Origin: Ga0077527 sp038144955
GTDB taxonomy: Bacteria > Pseudomonadota > Gammaproteobacteria > Burkholderiales > SG8-41
Assembly: GCA_038144955.1 (NCBI GenBank)
Contig: JAYQOT010000011.1
Location: forward strand, 1-51,376
Direction of reading: 5' to 3'
Length of the DNA stretch: 51,376 nucleotides
Part shown: piece after piece, positions 1-9,166 of the stretch
How the letters are laid out: each line of letters opens with the position of its first letter
How positions within the stretch are numbered: the first letter of the stretch is position 1
Program-made: the position numbers and the translations under genes
The notes under the pieces: model-generated
Databases searched by the model: none
What the model was told of the DNA's origin: nothing
What the model saw: only the letters and a program-made list of their open reading frames with translations

Positions 1-395
1 ACCATCAGTGATGCTACCGGGGTGGGCACGATTCTCGATGACGGCACCGGCTCTGGTGGCACTAACGATGATCGTCCGAGTTTCTCGATCAACGATGTGA
101 CGGTGAACGAGGCTGCCGGCACCATGACCTTCACGGTGACCAAGACTGGCTCGACGAATCTGAGCTCTACGGTGGCCTACAGCTTTAGCGATGGCACGGC
201 GGTGACCACTGGCACGGACGATGAACTCGACTACGCTGGCACTGCCGATACCCTGACCTTTGCCGCCGGTGAGACCACCAAGACCATCACGGTGACGATC
301 AACAATGACTCGGTCTACGAGGGGAGCGAGTCATTTAACGTCAACCTGGCGAGTGCCACCAACGCGACCATCAGTGATGCTACCGGGGTGGGCAC
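1..395 (+). repeat. Tandem 366-bp Calx-beta coding repeat
   Basis: Bases 1-29 are identical to bases 367-395, in the same reading frame, and the similarity continues for some bases beyond. The period is 366 bp, or 122 codons, one Calx-beta unit. The window therefore starts at a repeat boundary, and the full gene probably holds further near-identical copies upstream. Confidence 0.85.
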
Positions 396-1773
396 CATCT
401 TGGATGACGATGGCTCGGGCGCCGACCTGCTCACCGTTAAGACTCTGATCAGCGGGGATGCCTCACCGCTCATTGGCAGCACGGTCACTTTCCGCATTAC
501 GGTCACTAACAAAGGCAGTGCGGATGCTACCAACGTGAGCCTCACCGAGAGCTGGCCCAGCGGGCTGACGTTTGTGAGCGCCACACCCTCGGGCAGCACC
601 AGCTACAACAGCACAAGCGGGGTTTGGACGATCGGGTTGTTGGCCAATGGTGCCTCTGCGACCCTGGATCTGAGCGGCACGGTGAATTCAGCCTCCGAAA
701 ACACTTCGATTACCAACAGCACTAGCCGGGCCACGGGGGATCAAGCGGACCCGACGACGATAGGTGACGATCTGACGGAGTCGGTTGTGGTTGATGCTCT
801 GCCGGTAGCGACTGATGATGCGGGCACGTTTATTCCGGGTTTTGCCAAGACCATCACGGTGCTCAGCAACGATACCACGGGCGATGCGGTGGTGGCGAGT
901 ACGGTGCAGTTTACTTCTGCCGGTGCCACCGATGGCGGCAAGACTCTGGTGGTTACCGGCGAAGGCACCTGGACGATTGATGCCACCACAGGTGCGATTA
1001 CCTTCACGCCGTTCGCTGGCTTTACGGGTAATCCCACAGCCATCGAGTACAAAGTTGCCGATAACGATGGCAACTATGCAACGGCGACGGTCACGCTCAC
1101 CAAGGGCAGAACGGATGATAGGCCACCACCCCACTTCGAATCACCGTGGATTTCCTTGGAGGGCATCGGCAATGATTATTCTGCGAAGCCTTTGGCTTTC
1201 AGTTCAACCACAATGTCAGGCGAGGTGCGCTACATCGAAAACGCCATCGATCGGTTGCTGGAGGAGGGCGTCGTAATCAAACCGCACGAATTAAAAGTAG
1301 TCCGCAATATTCCTGACCAGAAATTTTCTTCAGTCGACAGGTTTATTATTTTTGCGATTCCTGCGGACACCTTTGAGCACACTAAATCCGACGAAAAAAT
1401 CACACTAACTGCAACAATGATCGATGGCACTGCTTTGCCAATCTGGCTTATTTTTGACCCAACAAAAGGTGAATTCCGGGGCTACGTACCTCAGGAGTTC
1501 AAGGGTGAGCTGATTGTCAAGATACTGGCGCGTGACGATTTCGGTCGGCAGGCGGAGACTACCGTCAGAATCCGGATTGAAGAAGCAGCTGGCCAAGTTG
1601 CACAGAAGGGTAAGCCGGGACTGACGGCCCAGCTGCAGGGCCAGAGTATCTTCGCTTGGAGGAATGAACGGGATCAATTGATTCAGCAGTTGCGCCAGGC
1701 GCGACTGAACGAATACTCAACCGACAGAACCGAAAAGCCTTCGGCAGTGCGTGTACGTGGGCACCGAGTCTAA
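1..1773 (+). CDS. C-terminal part of a large Calx-beta/DUF11 repeat surface protein (5' end outside window)
   Basis: The frame is open from base 1, so the start lies upstream and only about 590 residues are visible. Counted from base 1, there is the tail of one Calx-beta repeat, a complete Calx-beta repeat (about 30-130, ending in a TILDDD turn), a DUF11-like domain (about 140-265), a CshA/VCBS-like fibril domain (about 270-370) and a cadherin-like putative Ig domain (about 440-530). A charged tail follows. Such proteins are usually secreted or surface-bound adhesins whose Calx-beta domains bind calcium; that role is inferred from the family. The gene overlaps the HlyD-like gene by 23 bases, which suggests the next two proteins export it. 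No RTX nonapeptides are seen in the visible part. Base composition in the C-terminal third looks AT-richer than most of the window. Confidence 0.85.
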   Translation, partial: TISDATGVGTILDDGTGSGGTNDDRPSFSINDVTVNEAAGTMTFTVTKTGSTNLSSTVAYSFSDGTAVTTGTDDELDYAGTADTLTFAAGETTKTITVTINNDSVYEGSESFNVNLASATNATISDATGVGTILDDDGSGADLLTVKTLISGDASPLIGSTVTFRITVTNKGSADATNVSLTESWPSGLTFVSATPSGSTSYNSTSGVWTIGLLANGASATLDLSGTVNSASENTSITNSTSRATGDQADPTTIGDDLTESVVVDALPVATDDAGTFIPGFAKTITVLSNDTTGDAVVASTVQFTSAGATDGGKTLVVTGEGTWTIDATTGAITFTPFAGFTGNPTAIEYKVADNDGNYATATVTLTKGRTDDRPPPHFESPWISLEGIGNDYSAKPLAFSSTTMSGEVRYIENAIDRLLEEGVVIKPHELKVVRNIPDQKFSSVDRFIIFAIPADTFEHTKSDEKITLTATMIDGTALPIWLIFDPTKGEFRGYVPQEFKGELIVKILARDDFGRQAETTVRIRIEEAAGQVAQKGKPGLTAQLQGQSIFAWRNERDQLIQQLRQARLNEYSTDRTEKPSAVRVRGHRV

Positions 1774-3202
1774 TGTAAGCGCAATCCCGCTCGATCAGGC
1801 CCTCTACGACAGCGGGTCACTAGTAGCCCTGCTCTATCTCGGTCGCCGCGCGAGAGAAGCAGCTGCTCTCGCGGAACTGGGCTTTGTGGCTGTGAACGAG
1901 ACCCATGCACTCCTGCCCTACAGGCAGGCGGCTTTGTGGTTGGATGGCATCCGCCCCGCAACTGGTCAGGTGGTGGCGTTGTCCGGCGTAGCTAGCATCG
2001 AAGGTAATGCCCCTTATGTCATGTGGCTTGCCGCATTGTTTCGTTCTATTTTGCCTATCGAGCAGTCTCCTTTGCAACGGGTAGATCCGAGCAAGCTTTC
2101 CGATGAACTTGCGCGTGAATGGCCTCAATGGTTGCCTGCCCATGTGCTGCTGCTTCGGCTCCCGCCGCAAAAGATGTTCAGGGGCGGGATTTTGCTCCTG
2201 GCTCGCGAACAGGACTGGACGGAGAATACACTCAGCCTGCTGCCGGAATGGGGCTCCCTGCTGGCGCAAGCTTACTCCTCACACACGCCCAACACCGTTT
2301 ACTCGCATTTACGGCGTTGGCATGCGCATTGGGCAAACGGGGAGAGTGAGAGTACTGGGCAAGGTTTTATTGCAGATACGCGTCGCTGGTTAGCTCGACT
2401 CAGCCTGTTGCAGATGGGCTTGATGTTGATGATACTTGTGGCGCTGCTCCCGGTCCGCCTGACGGTGCTGGCCCCCGCTGAGCTGGTGCCACTTAAACCG
2501 GCGGTGATTCGTGCCCCAATGGACGGTGTCGTTGACAAGGTATTGGTCATACCGAATCAGAGCGTTAAAAAAGGCGATGTGCTGTTTGAATTTGATCGCG
2601 TCAGCTTGGAAAGTCGCTTACAGATTTCAATCAGTGCATTGGCTACTTCCCAAGCCGAATATCGAATTCGGGCTCAGCGCGCTCTGTTTGAACCAGAAAG
2701 CAAGGCGCAGCTGGCCGTCATCCAGGGGCAGATCGAGGAGAGGCGGGCCGAGGTTGACTACCTTAAAAGTCTGAGCGGTCGGGCTACGGTCATAGCGCCG
2801 CAGGACGGCGTTGCACTGTTTGGAGATGCCACAGAATGGGTCGGCCGACCGGTGCTAACGGGGGAGCGAGTCATGGTGCTGGCCGATCCTAATGCCGCAG
2901 AGGTTGAGGCCTGGCTGTCGCCTGGTGACGCCGTCCCCCTGGAGATGGGTTCCAGTGTAAAGGTTTATCTTAACGCAGACCCACTGGTACCACTGCAAGC
3001 GCGCTTGCGCTACGTGGCTCATGAACCCATTGCACGTCCCGAGGGCCATTATGCCTATCGGGTTCGTGCCGAACTGCTGCCCGGTGAACAGGGTCGGGTG
3101 GGCCTCAAGGGAACGGCCAAGCTCAGTGGGGGACGGGTATTGCTGGGTTACTGGGTGATGCGCCGTCCACTGGCTCAGGCCAGATCGTGGCTAGGCTGGT
3201 AG
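1751..3202 (+). CDS. GAF-like/HlyD-type membrane fusion adaptor
   Basis: A 483-residue protein with a GTG start that overlaps the adhesin gene by 23 bases; the ATG at 1773 is in another frame. Residues 1-210 resemble the GAF-like region seen in some HlyD-type adaptors, with a VNET...LLPYRQAALW signature. A single membrane segment lies at about 217-240. A biotinyl-lipoyl-like segment (APMDGVVDKVLV, about 255-285), a short coiled-coil hairpin and a second half-lipoyl segment (APQDGVALF) follow. Periplasmic adaptors of this family join an inner-membrane exporter to an outer-membrane channel. No ABC ATPase is encoded alongside; the next gene, with no spacer, is an M50-HlyD fusion. Translational coupling to both neighbours suggests one module. 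Function is inferred from family and context. Confidence 0.82.
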   Translation: MYVGTESNVSAIPLDQALYDSGSLVALLYLGRRAREAAALAELGFVAVNETHALLPYRQAALWLDGIRPATGQVVALSGVASIEGNAPYVMWLAALFRSILPIEQSPLQRVDPSKLSDELAREWPQWLPAHVLLLRLPPQKMFRGGILLLAREQDWTENTLSLLPEWGSLLAQAYSSHTPNTVYSHLRRWHAHWANGESESTGQGFIADTRRWLARLSLLQMGLMLMILVALLPVRLTVLAPAELVPLKPAVIRAPMDGVVDKVLVIPNQSVKKGDVLFEFDRVSLESRLQISISALATSQAEYRIRAQRALFEPESKAQLAVIQGQIEERRAEVDYLKSLSGRATVIAPQDGVALFGDATEWVGRPVLTGERVMVLADPNAAEVEAWLSPGDAVPLEMGSSVKVYLNADPLVPLQARLRYVAHEPIARPEGHYAYRVRAELLPGEQGRVGLKGTAKLSGGRVLLGYWVMRRPLAQARSWLGW

Positions 3203-5305
3203 ATGCAGCCGCCACTGCGGGAAGAACTCAGCCTTTATATGGGTCCGGCCACCACTAGCGGGGCCCCCACCTGGTCTCTACACGATCCAGCGCGAAATGT
3301 ATATTTTCGCATCGACTGGCTGACGTTCGAGATCTTGTCTCGCTGGCATCTGCCCGAGCCGCAAGCCATCGTCAGCGCCATTGCCGCCGAAACACCGATT
3401 CAGGATCTTCAGACCAGTGACGTTGAGATGGTGCTTCGGTTTTTATCGGAACGCGAACTACTGCAGCGCTCAGATGCCGCTTTCAGTCATGGTCTGGCTA
3501 GAAAAGTTCAACGTCAGCATACCAACTTCTCCACTTGGCTACTCCATCACTACCTTTTTTTTCGGGTGCCATTGTGGAAACCTGACGCCTGGCTTGAACG
3601 CACCCAGCATTTGGTGAAAGGGTTTTATTCGCCACTATTTTTTTTGCTTTCCGGCTTGGTGCTGATGGCGGGACTCTTACAGGTGAGCCAGCAGTGGGAT
3701 CTTTTTGCTGCCACATTTGTGGATCTGTTCTCCTGGCAGGGGCTGATGGCTTATGTGCTTACGCTGATACTGGTGAAGTTTGCTCACGAGTTGGGGCATG
3801 CATTTACAGCTAAGCGTCTGGGCTGTCGGGTGCCCAACATGGGTGTGGCTTTTCTGGTGATGTTCCCCATGGCCTACACGGATGTAAACGATGCCTGGAA
3901 GCTGCCTCAGCGGCGGCAGCGGTTGGCCGTGGGCGCAGCTGGAATCATTACGGAATTGCTCATTGCCATTTGGGCTACTTTGGCGTGGGCCCTGTTGCCT
4001 GAAGGGCTGCTGCGCACCGGCATGTTTTTACTGGCCAGTACGACCTGGATGGCCACCCTGCTGATTAACGCCTCGCCCTTTCTGCGGTTTGACGGTTATT
4101 TCCTGCTGATGGATTGGCTCGACATGCCCAATCTGCATGCGCGGGCATTTGCGTTGGGCCGATGGCGGCTTAGGGAATGGCTGTTTGGATTGGGGGTGTC
4201 CCCTCCGGAGTCGATGGCACCGATTCGCCAGCGTTTGTTGATACTTTTTGCCTATGCTACTTGGAGTTACCGCTTGCTGGTTTTTGGGGGCATCGCTGTA
4301 ATCGTCTACCAAGCGTTTCCAAAGCCACTGGGTCCTATTCTGGCGATCATTGAGGTAATCTGGTTCATCATTTTGCCGGTAGTTCACGAAACGAAGATGT
4401 GGTTAGAGTATTTACATAACCTTTTCCGGACAACGCCTGGTCAGCGCACTTTAGGTGTTTTGGCATGCCTTCTGTTGTTGGTTCTTGTGCCGTGGGATAC
4501 CCGCGTCGAAGGTCAGGGGGTGCTCAAGCCGCTAGAATCCTACCCCTTGATTGCTCCCAGCGGCGCACGCATCAGTGCCATGCCGGTTCCCAGCGGGGCA
4601 GCAGTGCCCGCGCAGGCATTGCTTCTTAGTCTGGAGCAGGTCGATTTGCAATATCAGCAGCAGGCGCTGGCGGCACGTTCTGCGGGGCTGTCGTGGCAGG
4701 TGGGTAGCACCGGCGTGAATCTAAAACTGCGCGAGTATCAGCAGGTAATTACAGCGAAGCGTGACAAAGTCAACGCTGAACAGCAGGGGCTTGAGAAGCA
4801 GCAGCAGCAATTCGTCATGCGGGCGCCGTTTGCAGGCACTTTATACCTAACCCATCCAGACCTGATGACCGGCAATTGGGTGGGCAAAAGCGAGAAATTG
4901 GGCGAACTCGTCGCGCCCACCGGCCTGCGGGTGGAGACCTACCTTGCGGAGGCCGATATTGATCGTCTGAGAATTGGTGATCAAGGCGTGTTCTACCCTG
5001 AGGCCGGAAGCCCTAGCGCACTGAAGCTGACGGTCAAAAACATCGACAATGACGCTACTCATGAATTGGCAGAAGGTATGCTGGCGTCGAGCCGTGGGGG
5101 GGGCATACCTGCAAGAGAGCATTCAAAAGCACTGATACCCGAACATGCGCTCTACCGGGTGGTTTTGATGGTACACGTCCAGAACACCACAGTGCATTTG
5201 CCAGTGTTACGGGGCAGGCTTGTGATTCACGCTAAAGCCCAGAACTCGCTGGTTCGCTATCTGCGTGCCGGCTTGGCTGTGCTTCGGCGTGAGGCCGGAT
5301 TCTGA
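3203..5305 (+). CDS. M50 (site-2-protease-like) metallopeptidase fused to an HlyD-type domain
   Basis: A 700-residue protein whose ATG follows the previous stop directly. The N-terminal 90 residues look like a PqqD-type peptide-binding domain. A multi-spanning membrane region follows. The zinc motif HELGH sits at residues 195-199 and the distal aspartate at D297 in a FDGYF motif, as in S2P proteases. The C-terminal 250 residues carry two half-lipoyl segments (APSGARISAMPV and APFAGTLYLTHP) around a coiled coil, so this half is an HlyD-like adaptor. Related proteins are labelled 'putative peptide zinc metalloprotease'. Next to an adaptor and an adhesin, it could process or anchor the adhesin during export; that is inference. 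Both zinc motifs look intact. A perfect 6-bp inverted repeat (GATTCT-gatt-AGAATC) overlaps the stop. Confidence 0.85.
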   Translation: MQPPLREELSLYMGPATTSGAPTWSLHDPARNVYFRIDWLTFEILSRWHLPEPQAIVSAIAAETPIQDLQTSDVEMVLRFLSERELLQRSDAAFSHGLARKVQRQHTNFSTWLLHHYLFFRVPLWKPDAWLERTQHLVKGFYSPLFFLLSGLVLMAGLLQVSQQWDLFAATFVDLFSWQGLMAYVLTLILVKFAHELGHAFTAKRLGCRVPNMGVAFLVMFPMAYTDVNDAWKLPQRRQRLAVGAAGIITELLIAIWATLAWALLPEGLLRTGMFLLASTTWMATLLINASPFLRFDGYFLLMDWLDMPNLHARAFALGRWRLREWLFGLGVSPPESMAPIRQRLLILFAYATWSYRLLVFGGIAVIVYQAFPKPLGPILAIIEVIWFIILPVVHETKMWLEYLHNLFRTTPGQRTLGVLACLLLLVLVPWDTRVEGQGVLKPLESYPLIAPSGARISAMPVPSGAAVPAQALLLSLEQVDLQYQQQALAARSAGLSWQVGSTGVNLKLREYQQVITAKRDKVNAEQQGLEKQQQQFVMRAPFAGTLYLTHPDLMTGNWVGKSEKLGELVAPTGLRVETYLAEADIDRLRIGDQGVFYPEAGSPSALKLTVKNIDNDATHELAEGMLASSRGGGIPAREHSKALIPEHALYRVVLMVHVQNTTVHLPVLRGRLVIHAKAQNSLVRYLRAGLAVLRREAGF

Positions 5306-5894
5306 TTAGAATCTAATGTTTTGAGTGTCGGGCACTTTCGGGCGGTCTTGTTTAAGGCGCTTGCAGGAAGCGAACGGCTATTTGCTGTTCATTTTGGCGC
5401 TGTTCATTCAACACTGTCGCCGGCAAAGTTAGTTGCTGTCAAGCTGTTCAAAGCTGGGACATGCTAGTAGGAAAAGCGTTGTTCTGGTCGATGAAGGATC
5501 ACTCGTTGCACAGCGGTAGGCTTTAGCGCGGGCGCTGCCGATAAGAATCGCGTGTTTACTCCACGGGATCATACGGGTCGACCGGCTTGACGATACTAAA
5601 ACGGCCCGGTTGCGCTTTCTGCAATTCCAAAGTGTAACTCGCGACGTGGCCGTACATCGAGAAGGAGTAAATAAAAATTGTGCCGTCAATGGTTAGCCTG
5701 TCGAAGGCGGCGACCATCTCGTCGCCGGTAACGCCGGCCGGCCAGTTCGGCACGCTGCACCAGGCTCGTTTTGGGGTGTTGGCTCGGTACGCGGGTGACC
5801 TGCGAATTGATCATCATTGTCGATGACTCCAGTGGTCGATATGGTCCGCGTCCGGCCAAGTCGGCACACGGTTTACAATTGATGTGTTTCCGTT
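5306..5894 (+). other. Gene-poor junction with a possible gene remnant
   Basis: There is no convincing complete gene in these 589 bases. On the minus strand an open stretch at 5556-5753 encodes about 65 residues (contains TIDGTIFIYSFSMYGHVA) with protein-like composition, but I recognise no family. A better-looking start (ATGATGATC, near 5818) lies upstream in a different frame, so this may be a frameshifted remnant. On the plus strand GCTGTTCATT occurs twice near 5382-5410. The stretch separates the AT-richer secretion module from the GC-rich block that follows. Confidence 0.5.
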
Positions 5895-7280
5895 TCAGGC
5901 GACAACGCGTTTCGGCTGGCTAGGTCCGGCCGCCAGCTTGACGATCTCGCGCACGTCCTTCGCGTTCTCGAAATCCTGGATCGCTGCGTAGAGCCGCGCG
6001 ACGTTGTCGGCTGACAACGCGCGCGCGGAGCAGTTGTCGAACTTTTCCTTGAGCATTTCCGCCGGCAGCGGCTTGTCGACGCTGCGGCCCAGCGCCTGGT
6101 CAGTTTTCGCGCTGACGACGTGGCCGTCGGTCAGCGTGACTTTGACTTCGGCGCCGAAATGGTTGTCGGCGGGGAACTGCGCGGTGGTGTAGGTGGTGGA
6201 ATGGACTTTCGGCAGGATCGCGCGCGTCGCCGGATCTTTCCAGGTGTCGCCTTCGAACTGCTCGATTTTTATGGTTTTGTCTTTGAGCGCGCGCGCCAAC
6301 GTGTACTGCACGCTGAACTTGGCGTCGAGTGAAGACTGCGGATCGGGACGGTTGGTGTGCTCCAGCCGGCGCGGGTGGGTCCACGACTCGATTTTCGCGA
6401 CCTTGTCCGGTGTCAGGTCGTGCTTGTGCACAAGCTCCAGCATGCAGTCGATTGCCGGGTGGGTGCTGCCGCAGCAGGGATAGGACTTGATGGCAATGGC
6501 GGGACGGGTGATGTCCAGCGGATTCGCCCAGGCCGGGATCGCCCTGGAAGCGTCGTAGTTGCCAGCGCCGTTGAAGACCTCGAAATAGCCCTGCTTGTGT
6601 TCAAACGCCTTTGCGCCGGCGCTGAAGCCGTCACGCGCCAGCAGTGCCGCGAGCAGGCCGTTGCGTGCGCAGTGGCCGACGTGCAGCGGTTTGGTCATGG
6701 TGCCGAAGTTGGATTTGACGCCGCTGGAGAACGAAGCCGCGATCGACAGCGCGGTCGCGGTTTTTTCAGCGGACAGTTTCAGCAGGTGGGCGCAGGCCGC
6801 GGCGCTGCCGAATACGCCGAGGGTGGCCGTCGGGTGCCAGCCCTTGGTGTATTGATGGAAATTCACCACCATCGACAGCTTGCATTCGGTTTCGAAGCCG
6901 GCGACGTAGGCGGCGATGAAGTCGCGGCCGCTGGCGCCGGTCTCATCGGCGAGTGCGAACAGCGCAGGCAGGATCGGCGCCGAGGGATGGCCGCCGAGCG
7001 TGTTGTTGCAGTCGTCGAAATCGAGCGCATGCGAGGCGGTACCGTTGACCAAGGCGGCATCCAGCGCAGCGATGCGCCGCGCGTGGCCGAACACCAGCGC
7101 CGGGCCGCTGCCCGATCCCGAGACGCCGAGTACGATGCGCGTGCAGTCTTCCGCTGCGCCGGCGAGGGTCACGCCGACGGTGTCGAGGATGCCGACCTTG
7201 GCCCAGTGCACGGCATCGGTAGGCAACGCGGAATACTGTAACGATATGATTTTATTGGATAATTCTGTGGCAAAACTCAT
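5895..7280 (-). CDS. MmgE/PrpD family protein
   Basis: A 461-residue protein with an ATG start at 7280 and typical full length. The N-terminus (ILDTVGVTLAGAAED), the region with SHALDFDD and GHPSAPILPAL, and the WHPTATLGVFGSAAA segment are hallmarks of the MmgE/PrpD fold, which includes 2-methylcitrate dehydratase and cis-aconitate decarboxylase. No prpB, prpC or acnD gene is nearby, so 2-methylcitrate should not be assumed as the substrate. In Burkholderiales such genes often sit beside Bug-type solute receptors, as here across the tRNA-Sec gene, which suggests breakdown of an organic acid taken up from outside. The substrate is unknown. Confidence 0.9.
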   Translation of the reverse strand: MSFATELSNKIISLQYSALPTDAVHWAKVGILDTVGVTLAGAAEDCTRIVLGVSGSGSGPALVFGHARRIAALDAALVNGTASHALDFDDCNNTLGGHPSAPILPALFALADETGASGRDFIAAYVAGFETECKLSMVVNFHQYTKGWHPTATLGVFGSAAACAHLLKLSAEKTATALSIAASFSSGVKSNFGTMTKPLHVGHCARNGLLAALLARDGFSAGAKAFEHKQGYFEVFNGAGNYDASRAIPAWANPLDITRPAIAIKSYPCCGSTHPAIDCMLELVHKHDLTPDKVAKIESWTHPRRLEHTNRPDPQSSLDAKFSVQYTLARALKDKTIKIEQFEGDTWKDPATRAILPKVHSTTYTTAQFPADNHFGAEVKVTLTDGHVVSAKTDQALGRSVDKPLPAEMLKEKFDNCSARALSADNVARLYAAIQDFENAKDVREIVKLAAGPSQPKRVVA

Positions 7281-7331
7281 CGCGCTGCTCCTCTGCAGCG
7301 ACGCTGCGGATGGCGCGTCGCGGATATGCGG

Positions 7332-7426
7332 TGGCGGAAGAGAGTGGGAGTCGAACCCACACAGGACCGCTCGCGGCCCCTACCGGGTTTGAAGTCCGGC
7401 CGCCCCACCGGGAGCGATTCCCTTCC
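7332..7426 (-). tRNA. selC: tRNA-Sec (UCA anticodon)
   Basis: The minus strand gives a 95-nt tRNA including an encoded CCA, the same length as E. coli selC. The acceptor stem has 8 bp (GGAAGGGA with TCTCTTCC), followed by G and CCA. The long extra arm (GGGGCCGCGAGCGGTCCT) and the anticodon loop CTTCAAA with anticodon TCA (plus-strand 7390-7392) are diagnostic. It reads UGA as selenocysteine after SelA converts Ser-tRNA(Sec) and SelB delivers it. It lies 51 bases upstream of the MmgE/PrpD start on the same strand and about 3 kb from selB. Confidence 0.97.
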
Positions 7427-7556
7427 ATGATGCAACCGTCATTGTAAGGCGGCGCGGCATGCGCGCGTAAGTCCGTTCCAGACTGTGATGCTCGCGGCTG
7501 GCCGCAGACCTCGGCGTTATACTGTGGCCGCTTTCAAAACACATGAGGAGGACGTC

Positions 7557-8549
7557 ATGCAGGTATCACTACGCACCGGGATTGCACTTGCCGTATGTGC
7601 GCTGGCGCTGGCGCCGGCAGCTGCGACAGCCGCGGGTTATCCCGAAAAAGCGGTGGAAATGGTGGTTGCCGGCAATGCCGGCGGCGGACTCGACCTGACT
7701 GGGCGCGCGCTGGAAGCTGCGCTGCGCGAAACCAAACTGTTTTCCGAATCTTTTGCCATCAAGAACGTCGGCGGCGCCGGCGGTAACGTGGCACGCACCC
7801 AGGTGCACCAGAAAAAAGGCGACGGCCATGTGCTCTACGTTGAATCCAACCGCATCTACGTCAACCGCATCGTCGGTACTACGCAGCTCACGCATCGCGA
7901 CGTGACGCCCGTCGGCCGCCTGATCACCGAGTACCTGGCGTGGGTGGTGCGCGCTGATTCGCCGATCAAGTCGCCGAAAGACGTGTTCGATCAATTGAAG
8001 AAGGATCCCGGTTCGGTGGTGTTCGGCGTCGGCACGGTACCGAGCAACGACCAGATGAATGTGCTGCGCCCGGTGCTGGCTGCAGGCATCGATCCGAAAA
8101 AGGTCAAGGTGGTGTCGTTCAAGAGCGGCGGCGATCTCACCATCCAGCTGCTGGGTGGCCACATTCCCGTGATTTCCACCGGCCTGTCGGAGGCGATCGA
8201 GCAGGTCAAGGCGGGCAAGGCGCGGGTGATCGCGGTGTCGGCGCCGAATCCGCTGCCGGGTGACCTCGCCAAAGTGCCGACCTGGCGTTCGCTGGGAATC
8301 GACGTCGCGATCCTGCACTGGCGCGGCGTGTTCGCACCGCCGGGCATATCCAGGGATGTCGTGGCCTACTGGGACAAGGCGCTGGGGCAAATGGTAAAGA
8401 CCGACGCCTGGAAGCAGCAGTTGGAAAAGCACGGCTGGTTTGACGCTTACGCCGACTCGGCGGGTTTTGCCAAGGATCTCGATGCCGAGGAGAAAATCTA
8501 CGCCCAGATACTGACCGATCTCGGCATGGCCAAGGGACTTAAGAAATAG
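7557..8549 (+). CDS. Bug/TctC-family periplasmic solute-binding receptor
   Basis: A 330-residue protein. The ATG at 7557 is chosen because it is preceded by GAGGAGG and opens a signal peptide (VSLRTGIALAVCALALAPAAATAA). The mature start, YPEKAVEMVVAGNAGGGLDLTGRAL, is a variant of the usual YPxKPI...PGGxxD opening. The NVGGAGGNVA segment and the GVFAPPGIS segment near the C-terminus are also family signatures. These receptors bind carboxylates or related solutes for tripartite tricarboxylate transporters, but many are orphans. No TctA or TctB gene is seen, so its partner is unknown. A strong terminator follows. Confidence 0.88.
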   Translation: MQVSLRTGIALAVCALALAPAAATAAGYPEKAVEMVVAGNAGGGLDLTGRALEAALRETKLFSESFAIKNVGGAGGNVARTQVHQKKGDGHVLYVESNRIYVNRIVGTTQLTHRDVTPVGRLITEYLAWVVRADSPIKSPKDVFDQLKKDPGSVVFGVGTVPSNDQMNVLRPVLAAGIDPKKVKVVSFKSGGDLTIQLLGGHIPVISTGLSEAIEQVKAGKARVIAVSAPNPLPGDLAKVPTWRSLGIDVAILHWRGVFAPPGISRDVVAYWDKALGQMVKTDAWKQQLEKHGWFDAYADSAGFAKDLDAEEKIYAQILTDLGMAKGLKK

Positions 8550-8570
8550 CGCGCATCCTGCCGTGAAAAA

Positions 8571-8599
8571 GCCGCCGGTCGCAACCGGCGGTTTTTTTT
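8571..8599 (+). terminator. Rho-independent terminator after the Bug receptor gene
   Basis: An 8-bp stem (CCGCCGGT / ACCGGCGG) with a CGCA loop is followed by eight T residues. It starts about 20 bases after the stop and runs into the 3' end of the convergent YaeQ gene. Confidence 0.9.
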
Positions 8600-9146
8600 A
8601 TGTCCCGCGCGCGGCGTTCAGCCGCAACGGGAGGATTTCCACGGTGCGCTCACCGTCGGTGATCCAGGTTGTGCCGTCCTGGATCGTGCACTGCAACTGC
8701 ATGGTGCGTTGCGCGAGTGCCGCCAGTTCCTGCGTTGTGACCGGGGGCAATGCAAATACCTCGAGATTGGCGGAGCGCACCAGGCTGTCCTCAACACCCT
8801 GCCACCAGCGCCCAGCATTGCGGCCGTAGGCATAGACGCGAACCTGCGCCGCGCGGCCGCAGGCCCTGCGCACGGTTTTTTCGTCAGGCAGCCCGACTTC
8901 GATCCACTGGCGGATGGCGCCGGTGAGGTCTTTTTCCCATAGGGCCGGCTCGTCCTCGTCGCTGAGACCTTTGCCGAAAGCCAGTGACTCGCCGGCATTC
9001 AGCGCATATGCGAGCAGCCGCACCATCATGCGTTCGTCGGTTTCCGAGGGATGGCGCGCCAGCACCAGCGCGTGGGTCGCGTAGTGGCCGCGGTCCATGT
9101 CGCTGACGGTCAGCTCGGCCTTGAAGATGGTTGCGTTGAGTGCCAT
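8598..9146 (-). CDS. yaeQ: YaeQ family protein
   Basis: A 182-residue protein, full length for the family. The start MALNATIFKAELTVSDMDRGHY and the RMMVRLLAYALNA and WIEVGLPDEKTVRRACGRA segments are typical of YaeQ, a PD-(D/E)xK-like fold of uncertain biochemical role. E. coli YaeQ was once linked to RfaH suppression. It is divergent from the DUF1415 gene with about 20 bases between the starts. Confidence 0.92.
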   Translation of the reverse strand: MALNATIFKAELTVSDMDRGHYATHALVLARHPSETDERMMVRLLAYALNAGESLAFGKGLSDEDEPALWEKDLTGAIRQWIEVGLPDEKTVRRACGRAAQVRVYAYGRNAGRWWQGVEDSLVRSANLEVFALPPVTTQELAALAQRTMQLQCTIQDGTTWITDGERTVEILPLRLNAARGT

Positions 9147-9166
9147 GAAGTGGTTAACGTGCCGGG

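Noticed and set aside
6357..7241. A long plus-strand open frame opposite the MmgE/PrpD gene.
   Set aside because: It is the high-GC antisense shadow of a well-supported gene and looks like no protein family.
7240..7262. AT-rich ATATGATTTTATT-like segments seen here, at 14217 and at 28545.
   Set aside because: One lies inside the MmgE/PrpD coding start and another overlaps the end of the Rieske gene, so a shared control element is unlikely.
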